Shown here piece by piece: positions 6,901-14,792 of a stretch of DNA of 30,349 nt (positions are counted from its first letter, which is position 1; every line of letters begins with the position of its first letter). The translations under genes were made by a program, and so were the position numbers. The stretch spans positions 1-30,349 of the forward strand of contig CAAENI010000084.1 of the NCBI GenBank assembly GCA_900757285.1. The letters run 5' to 3'. The stretch is from an uncultured Collinsella sp. (GTDB lineage: Bacteria > Actinomycetota > Coriobacteriia > Coriobacteriales > Coriobacteriaceae). The notes below the pieces were generated by a model. That model saw only the letters and a list, made by a program, of their open reading frames with translations, did no database searches and was not told the origin of the DNA.

Positions 6901-8196
6901 ATGCTCGCCTTTTTACAAACCAACACACCCATCGTGATCTTCAACCAGATTGTCGTCACGCTGCTCACGGTCTGCTTCTTGTACCAGGTGGTCTTCTTTG
7001 TCATCGGTGCTCTCCGCGGCGAGGTCGCGCCTCCCAAGGCCAAAAAACTCCACCGGTATGCCTTCTTTATTGCAGCACACAACGAGGAGGCCGTTATCGC
7101 CAACCTCGTTCGCTCCATCAAGGACCAGGATTATCCGTCCGAGCTCATCGAGGTCTTTGTCGTCGCCGATGCCTGCACCGATAACACCGCGCAGCTCGCG
7201 CGCGAGGCGGGCGCTGTCGTGTACGAGCGAAACGACCTGGCCCGTAAAGGCAAGAGCTGGGTCATGGACTTTGGTTTTGACCGCATTCTTAACGAGTATC
7301 CCGATACCTTTGAGGGCTACTTTATCTTCGATGCCGACAACGTTATCTCCCGCGATTACGTCTCCAAGATGAATGACGCCTTTGACCAGGGATTCCATGT
7401 GGTCACAAGCTACCGCAACTCCAAGAACTTTGGCAGCTCGTGGATCTCGGCTGCCAACGCCACTTGGTACCTGCGCGAGGCGCGTTTCCTTAACAACGCG
7501 CGTAATATCTGCAAGACGTCCTGTGCCGTCTCGGGTTCGGGCTACCTCATCTCCGCCAGTGTTATCGAGGGTATGCACGGCTGGCAGTTCCACACGCTGA
7601 CCGAGGATATTCAGTTCACCACGTTCTGCGCCATTCACGGCATTCGCATTGGCTATGCGCCGGCGGAGTTTTTTGACGAGCAACCCGTGACGTTTAAAGC
7701 GTCTTGGAAGCAGCGTATGCGCTGGACCAAGGGCTTCTACCAGGTGTTCTTTACCTACGGTAAGCATCTGGTCAAATCGACGTTTTGCTATCATCGCTTT
7801 GCCGCATATGACATGTTTATGACCATCGCTCCGGGCATGTTGCTGTCCCTGATCTCCATGCTCGCCAACGCTACCTTTCTCATCGTGGGCGGGCTTTCGC
7901 ATGGCTTCTTGGCCACCGAGGTCGAGATGCAGGCTTGTGCCGCCTCGCTCATTATGACCTTCGCGATGATGTACCAGACCTTCTTTATCCTGGCGCTACT
8001 TACGACCATCTTTGAGTACAAGCACATTCATTGTGCGCAAAAGTGGCGCCTGGTGACCAACCTGTTTACCTTCCCGATCTTTATGTTCAGCTATATCCCC
8101 ATCACGGTGGCAGCGCTGTTCCTAAAGGTCGACTGGGTCCCGACGCAGCACGCCGTCAACGTTACCCTCGACGAGGTCATGCAAGGCGCCAAATAA
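6901..8196 (+). CDS. Membrane GT2-family glycosyltransferase (BcsA/HAS-like)
   Basis: This 431-residue membrane protein has one N-terminal membrane segment (about 12-36), a cytoplasmic GT-A domain (about 50-260) and several C-terminal membrane segments (about 285-410). The processive GT2 signatures are visible: FIAAHNEE near 56-63, a DAD metal site at 144-146, TED at 224-226 and QRMRW (the QxxRW motif) at 251-255. These motifs are shared with cellulose, hyaluronan and poly-N-acetylglucosamine synthases, so a sugar polymer or a lipid-linked sugar is the expected product; substrate and polymer cannot be told. GGGAG lies about 5 nt before the ATG. It is a single-gene unit with its own promoter and a strong terminator; no export partner or c-di-GMP PilZ domain is next to it. 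Confidence 0.88.
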   Translation: MLAFLQTNTPIVIFNQIVVTLLTVCFLYQVVFFVIGALRGEVAPPKAKKLHRYAFFIAAHNEEAVIANLVRSIKDQDYPSELIEVFVVADACTDNTAQLAREAGAVVYERNDLARKGKSWVMDFGFDRILNEYPDTFEGYFIFDADNVISRDYVSKMNDAFDQGFHVVTSYRNSKNFGSSWISAANATWYLREARFLNNARNICKTSCAVSGSGYLISASVIEGMHGWQFHTLTEDIQFTTFCAIHGIRIGYAPAEFFDEQPVTFKASWKQRMRWTKGFYQVFFTYGKHLVKSTFCYHRFAAYDMFMTIAPGMLLSLISMLANATFLIVGGLSHGFLATEVEMQACAASLIMTFAMMYQTFFILALLTTIFEYKHIHCAQKWRLVTNLFTFPIFMFSYIPITVAALFLKVDWVPTQHAVNVTLDEVMQGAK

Positions 8197-8204
8197 CCAC
8201 CATC

Positions 8205-8245
8205 AAAACCACCACAAAGGTGCCTGTACCTTTGTGGTGGTTTTT
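8205..8245 (+). terminator. Strong intrinsic terminator (second copy of the shared cassette)
   Basis: There is a perfect 16-bp stem, AAAACCACCACAAAGG (8205-8220) and its complement (8229-8244), with loop TGCCTGTA and five T at the end. The arms are identical to those of the gldA terminator at 545-585, and the loop shares TGCCTGT. Confidence 0.92.
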
Positions 8246-8276
8246 GCTTTTGAGCAGCTGTTCATGGAGGTGCACG

Positions 8277-8699
8277 ATGGTCTATATCCCGTTTTGGATT
8301 TGTTTCTTTGCCGGCGCGGTGATTGATGCCCGTGAGCGGCGGTTTCCCAATCAGCTTGCCGGCGCGTGTGCGGTGGCGGCGCTTGCAGGCGTTTGGCTCG
8401 ACAAGGGTGTTAACACGGCGTTTGACCACGCCGGTCTTGCGGTCATCGTCTACCTTGCCCTTGTGCTTACTGAGTCACTCTGGCGTCGTGTTCGCCACGT
8501 CCCTGGCATTGGCATGGGGGACGCCAAGGCGCTCTTCGCGCTTTGCACGCTCGACCCTATGGGCGGCATCGTGGCATTTGCCGTTGCGCTCCTGGCCCTT
8601 GCCCTCTCCTGCCTCTTCACAAAATCGCGCTCCCTGCCTTTGCTGCCGTTTTTGGTGCCGATTTTTGCCATAATCGAGGTCGTGGGCTGCACATTGTAA
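8277..8699 (+). CDS. Small A24 prepilin-peptidase-like membrane protease
   Basis: This 140-residue, very hydrophobic protein has the two aspartates of type IV prepilin peptidases: Asp17 in VIDARERRFPN and Asp82 in the GxGD motif (GIGMGDAK). It lacks the N-terminal methylase domain and so resembles the short TadV/CpaA or archaeal types. It would cut the leader of type IV pilin-like or pseudopilin precursors in the membrane. The start is the ATG at 8277 behind GGAGG (8266-8270), just after the preceding terminator. No pilin, assembly ATPase or other pilus gene is within the window, so its substrate is unknown. It ends 31 bp before dgt, suggesting cotranscription. Confidence 0.82.
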   Translation: MVYIPFWICFFAGAVIDARERRFPNQLAGACAVAALAGVWLDKGVNTAFDHAGLAVIVYLALVLTESLWRRVRHVPGIGMGDAKALFALCTLDPMGGIVAFAVALLALALSCLFTKSRSLPLLPFLVPIFAIIEVVGCTL

Positions 8700-8730
8700 C
8701 CGATTGCGCATCCTTCTTAAGGAGCATGCC

Positions 8731-9978
8731 ATGGCATCTAATCAAGAAACGGCCGTCATTAAGGCGCGCATGGACCGTATTCCCTCGGCGTTATCGCCCG
8801 AACTTGTCGAGCGCATTGCCGCAGATCGTGCTTCGGGCTATGTCAACCCGTACCGTTGCGACGATGACCAGGTCATCCGTCGCGTTGATCGAGCCGCAGA
8901 CGAGGGCACGCTCATGCGTCCGGCCTTTATGCGCGATACCGAAAAGATTCTTCATCTGCCTGCGTATGCCCGATACGCCGGCAAAACTCAGGTCTTCAGT
9001 TTTCGCAGTAACGATGACCTGTCGCGCCGAGGCCTGCACGTGCAGCTTGTCTCGCGCATCGCGCGTGATATCGGACGTGCTCTAGGGCTCAACTGCGATC
9101 TGATCGAGGCGATTGGCTTAGGCCACGACTTGGGTCACACGCCCTTTGGCCATGCCGGCGAGCGATTCCTCAACGATATCTATCACGAGCGTACGGGTCG
9201 CTTCTTTTTCCATAACGTGCAGTCGGTCCGCGTCCTCGATGCGCTGTACGGTCGCAACGTGTCGCTTCAAACGCTCGATGGCGTGCTATGCCATAACGGC
9301 GAGTACGAGCAGCGTGTTTTTGAGCTTTCGGACATGGGTTCCTTTGACCAGTTCGACCGAACCGTCGAGGAATGCATTGCCACAGGCTATAGCGCGATTG
9401 AGCACCTGCGTCCCATGACGCTCGAGGGCTGCGTCGTTCGCATCTCGGATATCCTTGCCTACGTTGGGCGCGATCGCCAGGACGCCATTGCGGCTGGCCT
9501 GCTGTCGCCCGACGCTTTTGACGACGGTCGGGGCGGCGCCTATAACAGCTGGATTCTCACGCACGCATCCATCGATATCGTTGAGCATAGCTACGGCAAA
9601 CCGCGTATCGAGATGAGCGGGGACCTGTTTGAGGAGATCCGCCGGGCTAAGCGCGAGAACTACGAGAAGATCTATAGCAAGGGCGGTATCGAAGGCGACT
9701 CTGAAGCGGAACTGCGCGAGGCCTTCGAAAAGCTCTACGACCGTTGCCTGCAGGATATAAACGAGGGTGACGAGTCCTCCTACATCTTTAAGCACCACAT
9801 TTCGCGTATTGAGCAGCAGCTTTCCTATTATGGCCGCACCTATGCTTGGCAGGACGACAAGGATCAGGCCGTCGTCGATTACATCGCAAGCATGACGGAT
9901 GGTTATTTCTGTGAGCTGACGAGCAAATTGTTCCCAGGTCTAAAGTTTCCGCACCGCACCTATATTAACGAACGGTAG
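8731..9978 (+). CDS. dgt: dGTPase-like HD-domain triphosphohydrolase
   Basis: This 415-residue cytoplasmic HD-domain protein is of the deoxyguanosine triphosphate triphosphohydrolase family, which hydrolyses dNTPs to nucleosides and tripolyphosphate and so tunes dNTP pools. The metal-binding set is visible: His103 in SRRGLHVQ, His132-Asp133 in LGHDLGHTPFGH, and Asp240 in RISDILAY. Length is that of the shorter Gram-positive type rather than E. coli Dgt (505). The ATG at 8731 has AAGGAG 6 nt upstream; an in-frame TTG at 8704 is less likely. Substrate range is not predictable from sequence. A small hairpin (ACGAAC/GTTCGT, 9968-9983) spans the stop codon but has no T-run. Confidence 0.88.
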   Translation: MASNQETAVIKARMDRIPSALSPELVERIAADRASGYVNPYRCDDDQVIRRVDRAADEGTLMRPAFMRDTEKILHLPAYARYAGKTQVFSFRSNDDLSRRGLHVQLVSRIARDIGRALGLNCDLIEAIGLGHDLGHTPFGHAGERFLNDIYHERTGRFFFHNVQSVRVLDALYGRNVSLQTLDGVLCHNGEYEQRVFELSDMGSFDQFDRTVEECIATGYSAIEHLRPMTLEGCVVRISDILAYVGRDRQDAIAAGLLSPDAFDDGRGGAYNSWILTHASIDIVEHSYGKPRIEMSGDLFEEIRRAKRENYEKIYSKGGIEGDSEAELREAFEKLYDRCLQDINEGDESSYIFKHHISRIEQQLSYYGRTYAWQDDKDQAVVDYIASMTDGYFCELTSKLFPGLKFPHRTYINER

Positions 9979-9993
9979 TTCGTATCCTTTCGG

Positions 9994-9999
9994 TATACT
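9994..9999 (+). promoter_or_regulatory. Probable -10 element of rarA
   Basis: TATACT is an excellent -10 match in the short gap between dgt and rarA. No good -35 is visible at 16-18 bp upstream. It suggests rarA has its own promoter. Confidence 0.5.
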
Positions 10000-10038
10000 G
10001 TTGGTCAACAACGATTTTGATTAATGCACGGGATGGCT

Positions 10039-11388
10039 ATGGACGACCTTTTTTCTGCTTCGACGCGCGAGCGCTCCTTTAAAAATGCGCCGCTTGCGGT
10101 GCGTATGCGCCCCAATTCGCTCGACGAGTATGTGGGCCAGCAAAAGGCCGTCGGTAAGGGCTCGTGGCTGCGCGCCGCGATTGAGCATGACGTGCTGTCG
10201 AGCGTGATTCTGTACGGCCCGGCTGGCACGGGCAAGACGACGCTGGCCCACATTATCGCCAACCATACCAAGAGCGAGTTTGTCGAGGTCAGCGCCGTGA
10301 CGGGCACTGTGAAGGACCTGCGCCGCGTAATCGATGAGGCTAAGACCCGTCTGAACACCTACGACCGCCGCACCATTCTGTTTATCGATGAGATCCATCG
10401 CTTTTCGAAATCGCAGCAAGATGCCCTGCTGCATGCGGTCGAGAACCGCACCGTCATTATGATTGGCGCCACGACGGAAAACCCGTACTTTGAGGTCAAC
10501 TCGGCATTGCTCTCGCGTGGGCGTGTGGTAGAGCTTGAGCACCTGAAGGACGAGGATATCGCCACGCTCATTGAGCGTGCGCTCGAGGCGCCGCAGGGTT
10601 TAAACGGTAAGTTCTCGGCCGATGAGGATACAGTCAAGACCATTTGCACGCTGGCCGCGGGTGATGCGCGCTCGGCGCTCACGACGCTCGAGCTTGCGAG
10701 TGAGATTGCCGTTACGCGTCCCGATACCGAGGGAACGCCAGCGCCGGCGGCGGGGGAACGCTATCCCATTACCGTGGATGACGTGAAGATCGCCAATCCG
10801 CGTCGTGGGTTTTCGTATGACAAAAACGGTGATATGCACTACGACATTATTAGCGCGTTCATCAAGTCCATGCGAGGCAGCGATCCCGATGCCACCATTT
10901 ATTGGCTTGCGCGCATGATCGATGCGGGGGAGGATCCCAAGTTTATCGCTCGCCGCATTATGATTCAGGCTTCCGAGGATGTTGGCAACGCCGACCCGCA
11001 GGCGCTTTTGGTGGCACATGCCGCATTTAAATCTGCCGAGGTCATTGGCTATCCCGAGTGTCGCATCAACCTGGCTCAGGCTGCGCTCTATGTGTGCCTG
11101 GCGCCTAAGTCCAACGCGTGTGAGGCCTCGATCGATGCGGCGCTGGCCGATATCCACAGCAGTGGTCTTCGCGAGGTGCCCAGCTACCTGCGCGATCGTC
11201 ACCGTCCCGGCAGCGACGAGTACGGTGTATACAAGTACCCGCACGATTATCCCGAAGGCTGGGTCGATCAGCGCTATTTGCCCGAGGGGTTGGAGCGCGG
11301 TGCGTTCTGGCAGCCTGCCGGCCGCGGTTGGGAAGAGTGGCGTGTGGAGCAAAGCGAGCGCGACCGTAGCGGCAACGCTCCCAAGTAG
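10039..11388 (+). CDS. rarA: Replication-associated recombination protein A (AAA+ ATPase)
   Basis: This 449-residue clamp-loader-like AAA+ ATPase (MgsA/RarA/WRNIP1 family) acts at stalled replication forks. Walker A is GPAGTGKT (60-67), Walker B IDEIH (116-120), and a sensor-1 region reads GATTENP (about 143-149); the C-terminal half holds the family-specific helical oligomerisation domain. Three in-frame ATGs at 10024, 10033 and 10039 compete; I choose 10039 (MDDLFSAST) because CACGGGA precedes it at normal spacing and the N-terminus then has the usual length before LAVRMRPNSLDEYVGQ. It follows dgt by about 60 bp with its own -10 element. A DUF948-like gene follows after 95 bp. Confidence 0.94.
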   Translation: MDDLFSASTRERSFKNAPLAVRMRPNSLDEYVGQQKAVGKGSWLRAAIEHDVLSSVILYGPAGTGKTTLAHIIANHTKSEFVEVSAVTGTVKDLRRVIDEAKTRLNTYDRRTILFIDEIHRFSKSQQDALLHAVENRTVIMIGATTENPYFEVNSALLSRGRVVELEHLKDEDIATLIERALEAPQGLNGKFSADEDTVKTICTLAAGDARSALTTLELASEIAVTRPDTEGTPAPAAGERYPITVDDVKIANPRRGFSYDKNGDMHYDIISAFIKSMRGSDPDATIYWLARMIDAGEDPKFIARRIMIQASEDVGNADPQALLVAHAAFKSAEVIGYPECRINLAQAALYVCLAPKSNACEASIDAALADIHSSGLREVPSYLRDRHRPGSDEYGVYKYPHDYPEGWVDQRYLPEGLERGAFWQPAGRGWEEWRVEQSERDRSGNAPK

Positions 11389-11483
11389 GCCATTGGCGCC
11401 TCGCGCATTCCCTTTGGGTATCTTTGCCCTTCTTTGGGGTACCATGAAAAACGTCTGTATTTCGATTCCTTCGGGAGGCTTGT

Positions 11484-12071
11484 ATGAGTCCCATTCAAAT
11501 CGCCCTGCTGGTGCTCGCCGTTGCCGGCGTGTGGGCTGTTGTCGAGCTCGCGCTCACGCTGCGCAAGACCCGCACCGTCGTCGACTCGCTCGACAAGACG
11601 GTGAGTGACCTTAACAATACGCTCGCCGAGGCACAGCCCGTGGTGGCAAAGCTCGATGGCGCCGTTGATGAGCTTACGCCGGCACTTGCCCAGGTTGAGC
11701 CGCTCCTCAAGTCGAGCAAGACTGCCGTTGATGCTCTGACGTCTAACCTCGTTGAGGTTGAGGCGGTCGTTCGCGACATCTCCGAGGTCACGGGCAGCGT
11801 GGCCGAGGCTAGCAATGCCGTATCGAGCGTGACTGATTCTGCTGCTGGCGCCGTGCAGAAGCTCTTCAATAAGGTGAAGGCTCCTGCAGCCGACGCCGAT
11901 CGCAAGCTCGCCGCTGCCGCCGCCGAGGCCGAGCAGCCTACTGAGCGCGTTCTGATTGACGATGACGATGCCGCTGCTGACGACGATGATGTTCAGAAGC
12001 CCGCTGCTAAGCCTGCTCAGTATTACACCTATACGCCTGCCGAGACCTCCGAGGAGTCCTGCGATGAGTAG
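11484..12071 (+). CDS. Membrane-anchored coiled-coil protein, DUF948-like
   Basis: This 195-residue protein has one N-terminal membrane segment (about 5-24), then a long helical region rich in heptad-like Val/Leu (about 30-130) resembling the DUF948/YtxG type found with general-stress genes in Firmicutes. An Ala-rich stretch and an acidic patch (IDDDDAAADDDDV, about 157-169) follow. GGGAGG lies upstream of the ATG. Its last 8 nt overlap the start of the anti-sigma-like gene, so the two are coupled. Function is unknown; the membrane anchor and the adjacent sigma factor genes make a role in envelope stress sensing or scaffolding plausible, which is an inference. Confidence 0.8.
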   Translation: MSPIQIALLVLAVAGVWAVVELALTLRKTRTVVDSLDKTVSDLNNTLAEAQPVVAKLDGAVDELTPALAQVEPLLKSSKTAVDALTSNLVEVEAVVRDISEVTGSVAEASNAVSSVTDSAAGAVQKLFNKVKAPAADADRKLAAAAAEAEQPTERVLIDDDDAAADDDDVQKPAAKPAQYYTYTPAETSEESCDE

Positions 12072-12441
12072 TGAAGCAACCTGCCCCATTACGCTGAGCG
12101 TTGCCGGTGATCCGCGTCTCGCGCGCTTGGTGCGCATGACGGCCGCCAACGTCGGCGCCCTGTGCTCTATGTCCGTCGATCGCATCGAGGATATCCGCAT
12201 GGCTGCCGAGGAAGCCTTCATCTTTGGGTGCACCGCGGTCGACTGCGACGACATCACGATCAATTTCGATGTGGACGAATCTCACGTCGGCATGACCTTT
12301 ACCTTTGGGGAACAGGCCACCGTCGACGAGGATGACCAGGCTGCTGTGTATGCCGAGCTCATTCTTGCAAGCGTGTGCGATTCCTACGAAAAGACTGCGG
12401 CGCCTCTAACGCTTTCCCTCGACCTCAAGGCGGATATCTAA
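12064..12441 (+). CDS. Degenerate RsbW/SpoIIAB-like anti-sigma protein
   Basis: This 125-residue cytoplasmic protein is placed directly before a SigB/SigF-type sigma gene, where RsbW or SpoIIAB normally sits. The pattern DIRMAAEEAFIFGCT (about 43-57) aligns with the N-box helix of SpoIIAB-type HATPases, but the essential Mg-binding Asn is replaced (Phe54). No DxGxG (G1) or second glycine box is visible; that place reads FGEQATVDEDDQA. ATP binding and serine kinase activity therefore look lost. The start ATG at 12064 has GAGGAG (12051-12056) 7 nt upstream and overlaps the previous gene by 8 nt; the sigma gene follows after 1 nt. Anti-sigma function is inferred from position and residual similarity. 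Confidence 0.72.
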   Translation: MSSEATCPITLSVAGDPRLARLVRMTAANVGALCSMSVDRIEDIRMAAEEAFIFGCTAVDCDDITINFDVDESHVGMTFTFGEQATVDEDDQAAVYAELILASVCDSYEKTAAPLTLSLDLKADI

Positions 12442-12442
12442 T

Positions 12443-13234
12443 ATGACCGAACGTTCCCGGAGCGGCAAGACCGCTTGGGACAAGGAGAAAACCCGCGAGC
12501 TGTTTCGTCGTTATAAGGAGACCGGCGATCCGGATGCTCGCGAGCAGCTCGTCATGTCCCATATGAACCTGGTAAGGTTTCTTGCCAACAAATTTAAGAA
12601 CCGCGGCGAGCCGCTCGATGACCTTTTGCAGGTCGGCTATTTGGGCCTGCTCAAGGCTATCGACCGCTTTGACCCTGAGCGCGGGCTCGAGTTCACGACG
12701 TTTGCCACACCTACTATTATGGGTGAGATTAAGCGTCATTTCCGCGACAAGGGCTGGAGCGTGCGCGTGCCCCGTCGTTTGCAGGAGCTCTCGGCCAAGG
12801 TCAACCAGGCTACCGATAAGCTCACCAACGAGCTGCAGCGTTCGCCCAAGGTTGAGGAAATCGCCGAATACCTGGACGTGACCGTCGACGAGGTGCTCGA
12901 AGCCATGGAATCGTCCTCGGCTTACACCTCGGTGCCCATCGAGGCCCCCGGTGCGTCCGATTCCGATGATGCGCCTTCGATTCTCGATCGCTATGCCGAC
13001 GACGACAACGAGCTCGACTTTACCGATGACCGCCTGGTAATCGAGGAAGCCATCCGCGATTTCTCGCCGCGCGAGCGCGAGGTTATCGAGCTGCGCTTCG
13101 TTAAGGGCATGACCCAGATCGAGATTGCCAAGAAGCTTGGCATCTCGCAGGTGCAGGTCTCGCGCCTGCTGCGCCGTACCCTTAAGAAGATTCAAGATAA
13201 GATTGACCCCGACGGAGTGATGATTCGTTCATGA
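12443..13234 (+). CDS. sigB: SigB/SigF-family alternative sigma factor
   Basis: This 263-residue group 3 sigma factor directs RNA polymerase to stress or differentiation promoters. Region 2 is strong (DDLLQVGYLGLLKAIDRFD, then FTTFATPTIMGEIKRHFRD), region 3 covers about 115-170, and region 4 contains the helix-turn-helix TQIEIAKKLGISQVQVSRLL. An acidic linker of about 30 residues (DSDDAPSILDRYADDDNELD) lies between regions 3 and 4. AAGGCGG precedes the ATG, which starts 1 nt after the anti-sigma-like stop, and the stop overlaps the next gene as ATGA. It is closest in style to SigB/SigF of Firmicutes and actinobacteria; the symbol is by family only, since the regulon is unknown. Confidence 0.92.
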   Translation: MTERSRSGKTAWDKEKTRELFRRYKETGDPDAREQLVMSHMNLVRFLANKFKNRGEPLDDLLQVGYLGLLKAIDRFDPERGLEFTTFATPTIMGEIKRHFRDKGWSVRVPRRLQELSAKVNQATDKLTNELQRSPKVEEIAEYLDVTVDEVLEAMESSSAYTSVPIEAPGASDSDDAPSILDRYADDDNELDFTDDRLVIEEAIRDFSPREREVIELRFVKGMTQIEIAKKLGISQVQVSRLLRRTLKKIQDKIDPDGVMIRS

Positions 13235-14640
13235 GTGAGCACCCCCAACAAATCGACCGCACGCTTCGCGATACCCGCATTCTGACGCTGCGCATTTGGG
13301 GCGTCGTCGGCTGCATTGTCATCGCTGCCGTCATCTTTAACCTTATGGGCATCCTGGCACCGGTCATCGAGTTTCTCGCTGTCGGTTCCATCATCGCTTT
13401 TGTGATGTCTCCGATCACCAACTGGCTCGAGCATCACGGTGTCGGACGTGGCCTCGGTTCGCTCATCGCACTCATTGTGGTTGTTGCCGTGCTCGTCGGC
13501 GTCGTCTGCATCCTATCGCCTATTTTGCTCGGTCAAATCATGGAAGTCCTGAGCCGCCTGCCCGAGCAGCTTCGTGTTGCGGGTGGCGATCTCAACGAGA
13601 TGCTCTCGCACGCTAAGACGCTCAACAACACGCCGCTCAAGGAGTATCTGGACGACAATCTTTCTTCGTTGGTTACCGTAGCGTCCAAGTACGTCTCGCA
13701 AATCGCTGCTGAGCTCGGCCGCGGTGTGTTTCCGCTCATTACCAACACGGCCTCGCAGCTGTTCGTCATCTTCCTGGGTCTGGTGCTTGCCTACTGGCTT
13801 GCCTGCGATTATCCCCGCATGCACCACGAGGTCTGCACCATCATCGGGCAGGAAAAGGAGACCTCGTACCGCTTTATGGTGGCCATCCTTTCGCGTTCGG
13901 TCGGCGGCTACATGCGTGGCATGGTCATCACATCGATCTGTGGCGGTTTTCTTGCCTTTATTGGTTTTACGATCATCGGCCATCCGTATGCAGCACTCAT
14001 GGCTATCTTTACCGGCATTATGCACCTGGTTCCGGTTGTCGGTCCCTGGGTGAGTGCGGCGATCGCCACGGTGCTCGGCTTTATGTTCAGCCCCATGCTG
14101 GCGTTGTGGACGCTTGTCGTGACCATGGTGGCTCAAAACGTCACCGATAATGTCATTTCGCCTAAGGTCATGCAGAGCTCGGTGCAGGTGCATCCCGTTA
14201 TGAGCCTGACGGCTCTCGTTATTGGCTCGGCACTCATGGGTCCCATCGGCATGGTTATCGCCATTCCGCTGTGCGCGGCCCTCAAGGGCATTTTCGTCTA
14301 CTACTTTGAGAACGAGACCGGGCGTCAGCTCGTGGCATACGATGGCGCCGTGTTTAAGGGCACTCCGTATCGCGATACCGAGGGTAACCCAGTTGCCGCC
14401 TACGACGCGCTTGGCGACGATACGTTCATCTATGAGTCCGAGCTCATCGGCAACGAGACCGCGCCCGAGGCCAAGGCCATGCCCAAGCCCGAGCTCGATA
14501 ATCCCTGGATTAAGATCTCTGGTCTGCAGCCCGATGCCACGGGCTTCTTCAAGAACCCCTTCGCCAAGGACGATGACTCCAACTCAGACGACGACACCAA
14601 AACCGGCATCGACGGCTCCATGGACGATGACGACAACTAG
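13231..14640 (+). CDS. AI-2E-family (PerM/YtvI-like) membrane transporter
   Basis: This 469-residue polytopic membrane protein is of the AI-2E transporter superfamily, with about 7-8 hydrophobic segments between residues 20 and 360. Two conserved family blocks are visible: LVPVVGPWVSAAIA and the ISPKVM...VHPVMSLTALVIG...GMVIAIPL region. A hydrophilic C-terminal tail of about 100 residues ends in an extremely acidic stretch (KDDDSNSDDD and SMDDDDN). Members export autoinducer-2-like molecules or act as Na+/H+ antiporters; the substrate here is unknown. The start overlaps the sigma factor stop (ATGA), so it belongs to the same operon, and a strong terminator follows. Confidence 0.88.
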   Translation: MSEHPQQIDRTLRDTRILTLRIWGVVGCIVIAAVIFNLMGILAPVIEFLAVGSIIAFVMSPITNWLEHHGVGRGLGSLIALIVVVAVLVGVVCILSPILLGQIMEVLSRLPEQLRVAGGDLNEMLSHAKTLNNTPLKEYLDDNLSSLVTVASKYVSQIAAELGRGVFPLITNTASQLFVIFLGLVLAYWLACDYPRMHHEVCTIIGQEKETSYRFMVAILSRSVGGYMRGMVITSICGGFLAFIGFTIIGHPYAALMAIFTGIMHLVPVVGPWVSAAIATVLGFMFSPMLALWTLVVTMVAQNVTDNVISPKVMQSSVQVHPVMSLTALVIGSALMGPIGMVIAIPLCAALKGIFVYYFENETGRQLVAYDGAVFKGTPYRDTEGNPVAAYDALGDDTFIYESELIGNETAPEAKAMPKPELDNPWIKISGLQPDATGFFKNPFAKDDDSNSDDDTKTGIDGSMDDDDN

Positions 14641-14690
14641 CGGGCTAATTCGGGTTAACATTCATACGCGCTAACATGCAATTTCGCTGA

Positions 14691-14720
14691 AGGGCCGGCA
14701 TTGTGCCGGCCCTCTTTTTT
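14691..14720 (+). terminator. Intrinsic terminator of the sigma-factor operon
   Basis: There is a perfect 10-bp GC-rich stem AGGGCCGGCA/TGCCGGCCCT (14691-14700, 14704-14713) with a 3-nt loop, followed by C and six T. It ends the operon that starts at 11484. Confidence 0.95.
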
Positions 14721-14746
14721 GCACTTGCGCGGCGGGATGGTAATAT
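14718..14746 (+). promoter_or_regulatory. Promoter of the alaS operon
   Basis: TTTGCA (14718-14723) and TAATAT (14741-14746) have an ideal 17-bp spacer, and the -10 carries an extended TGG just upstream. The -35 starts inside the T-run of the preceding terminator. The leader to the alaS ATG is short (about 40 nt) with no T-box. Confidence 0.7.
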
Positions 14747-14792
14747 CGTTACGTTTGAACTGTTTCGATGTGAAACCGAGGAGATTCCCTCT

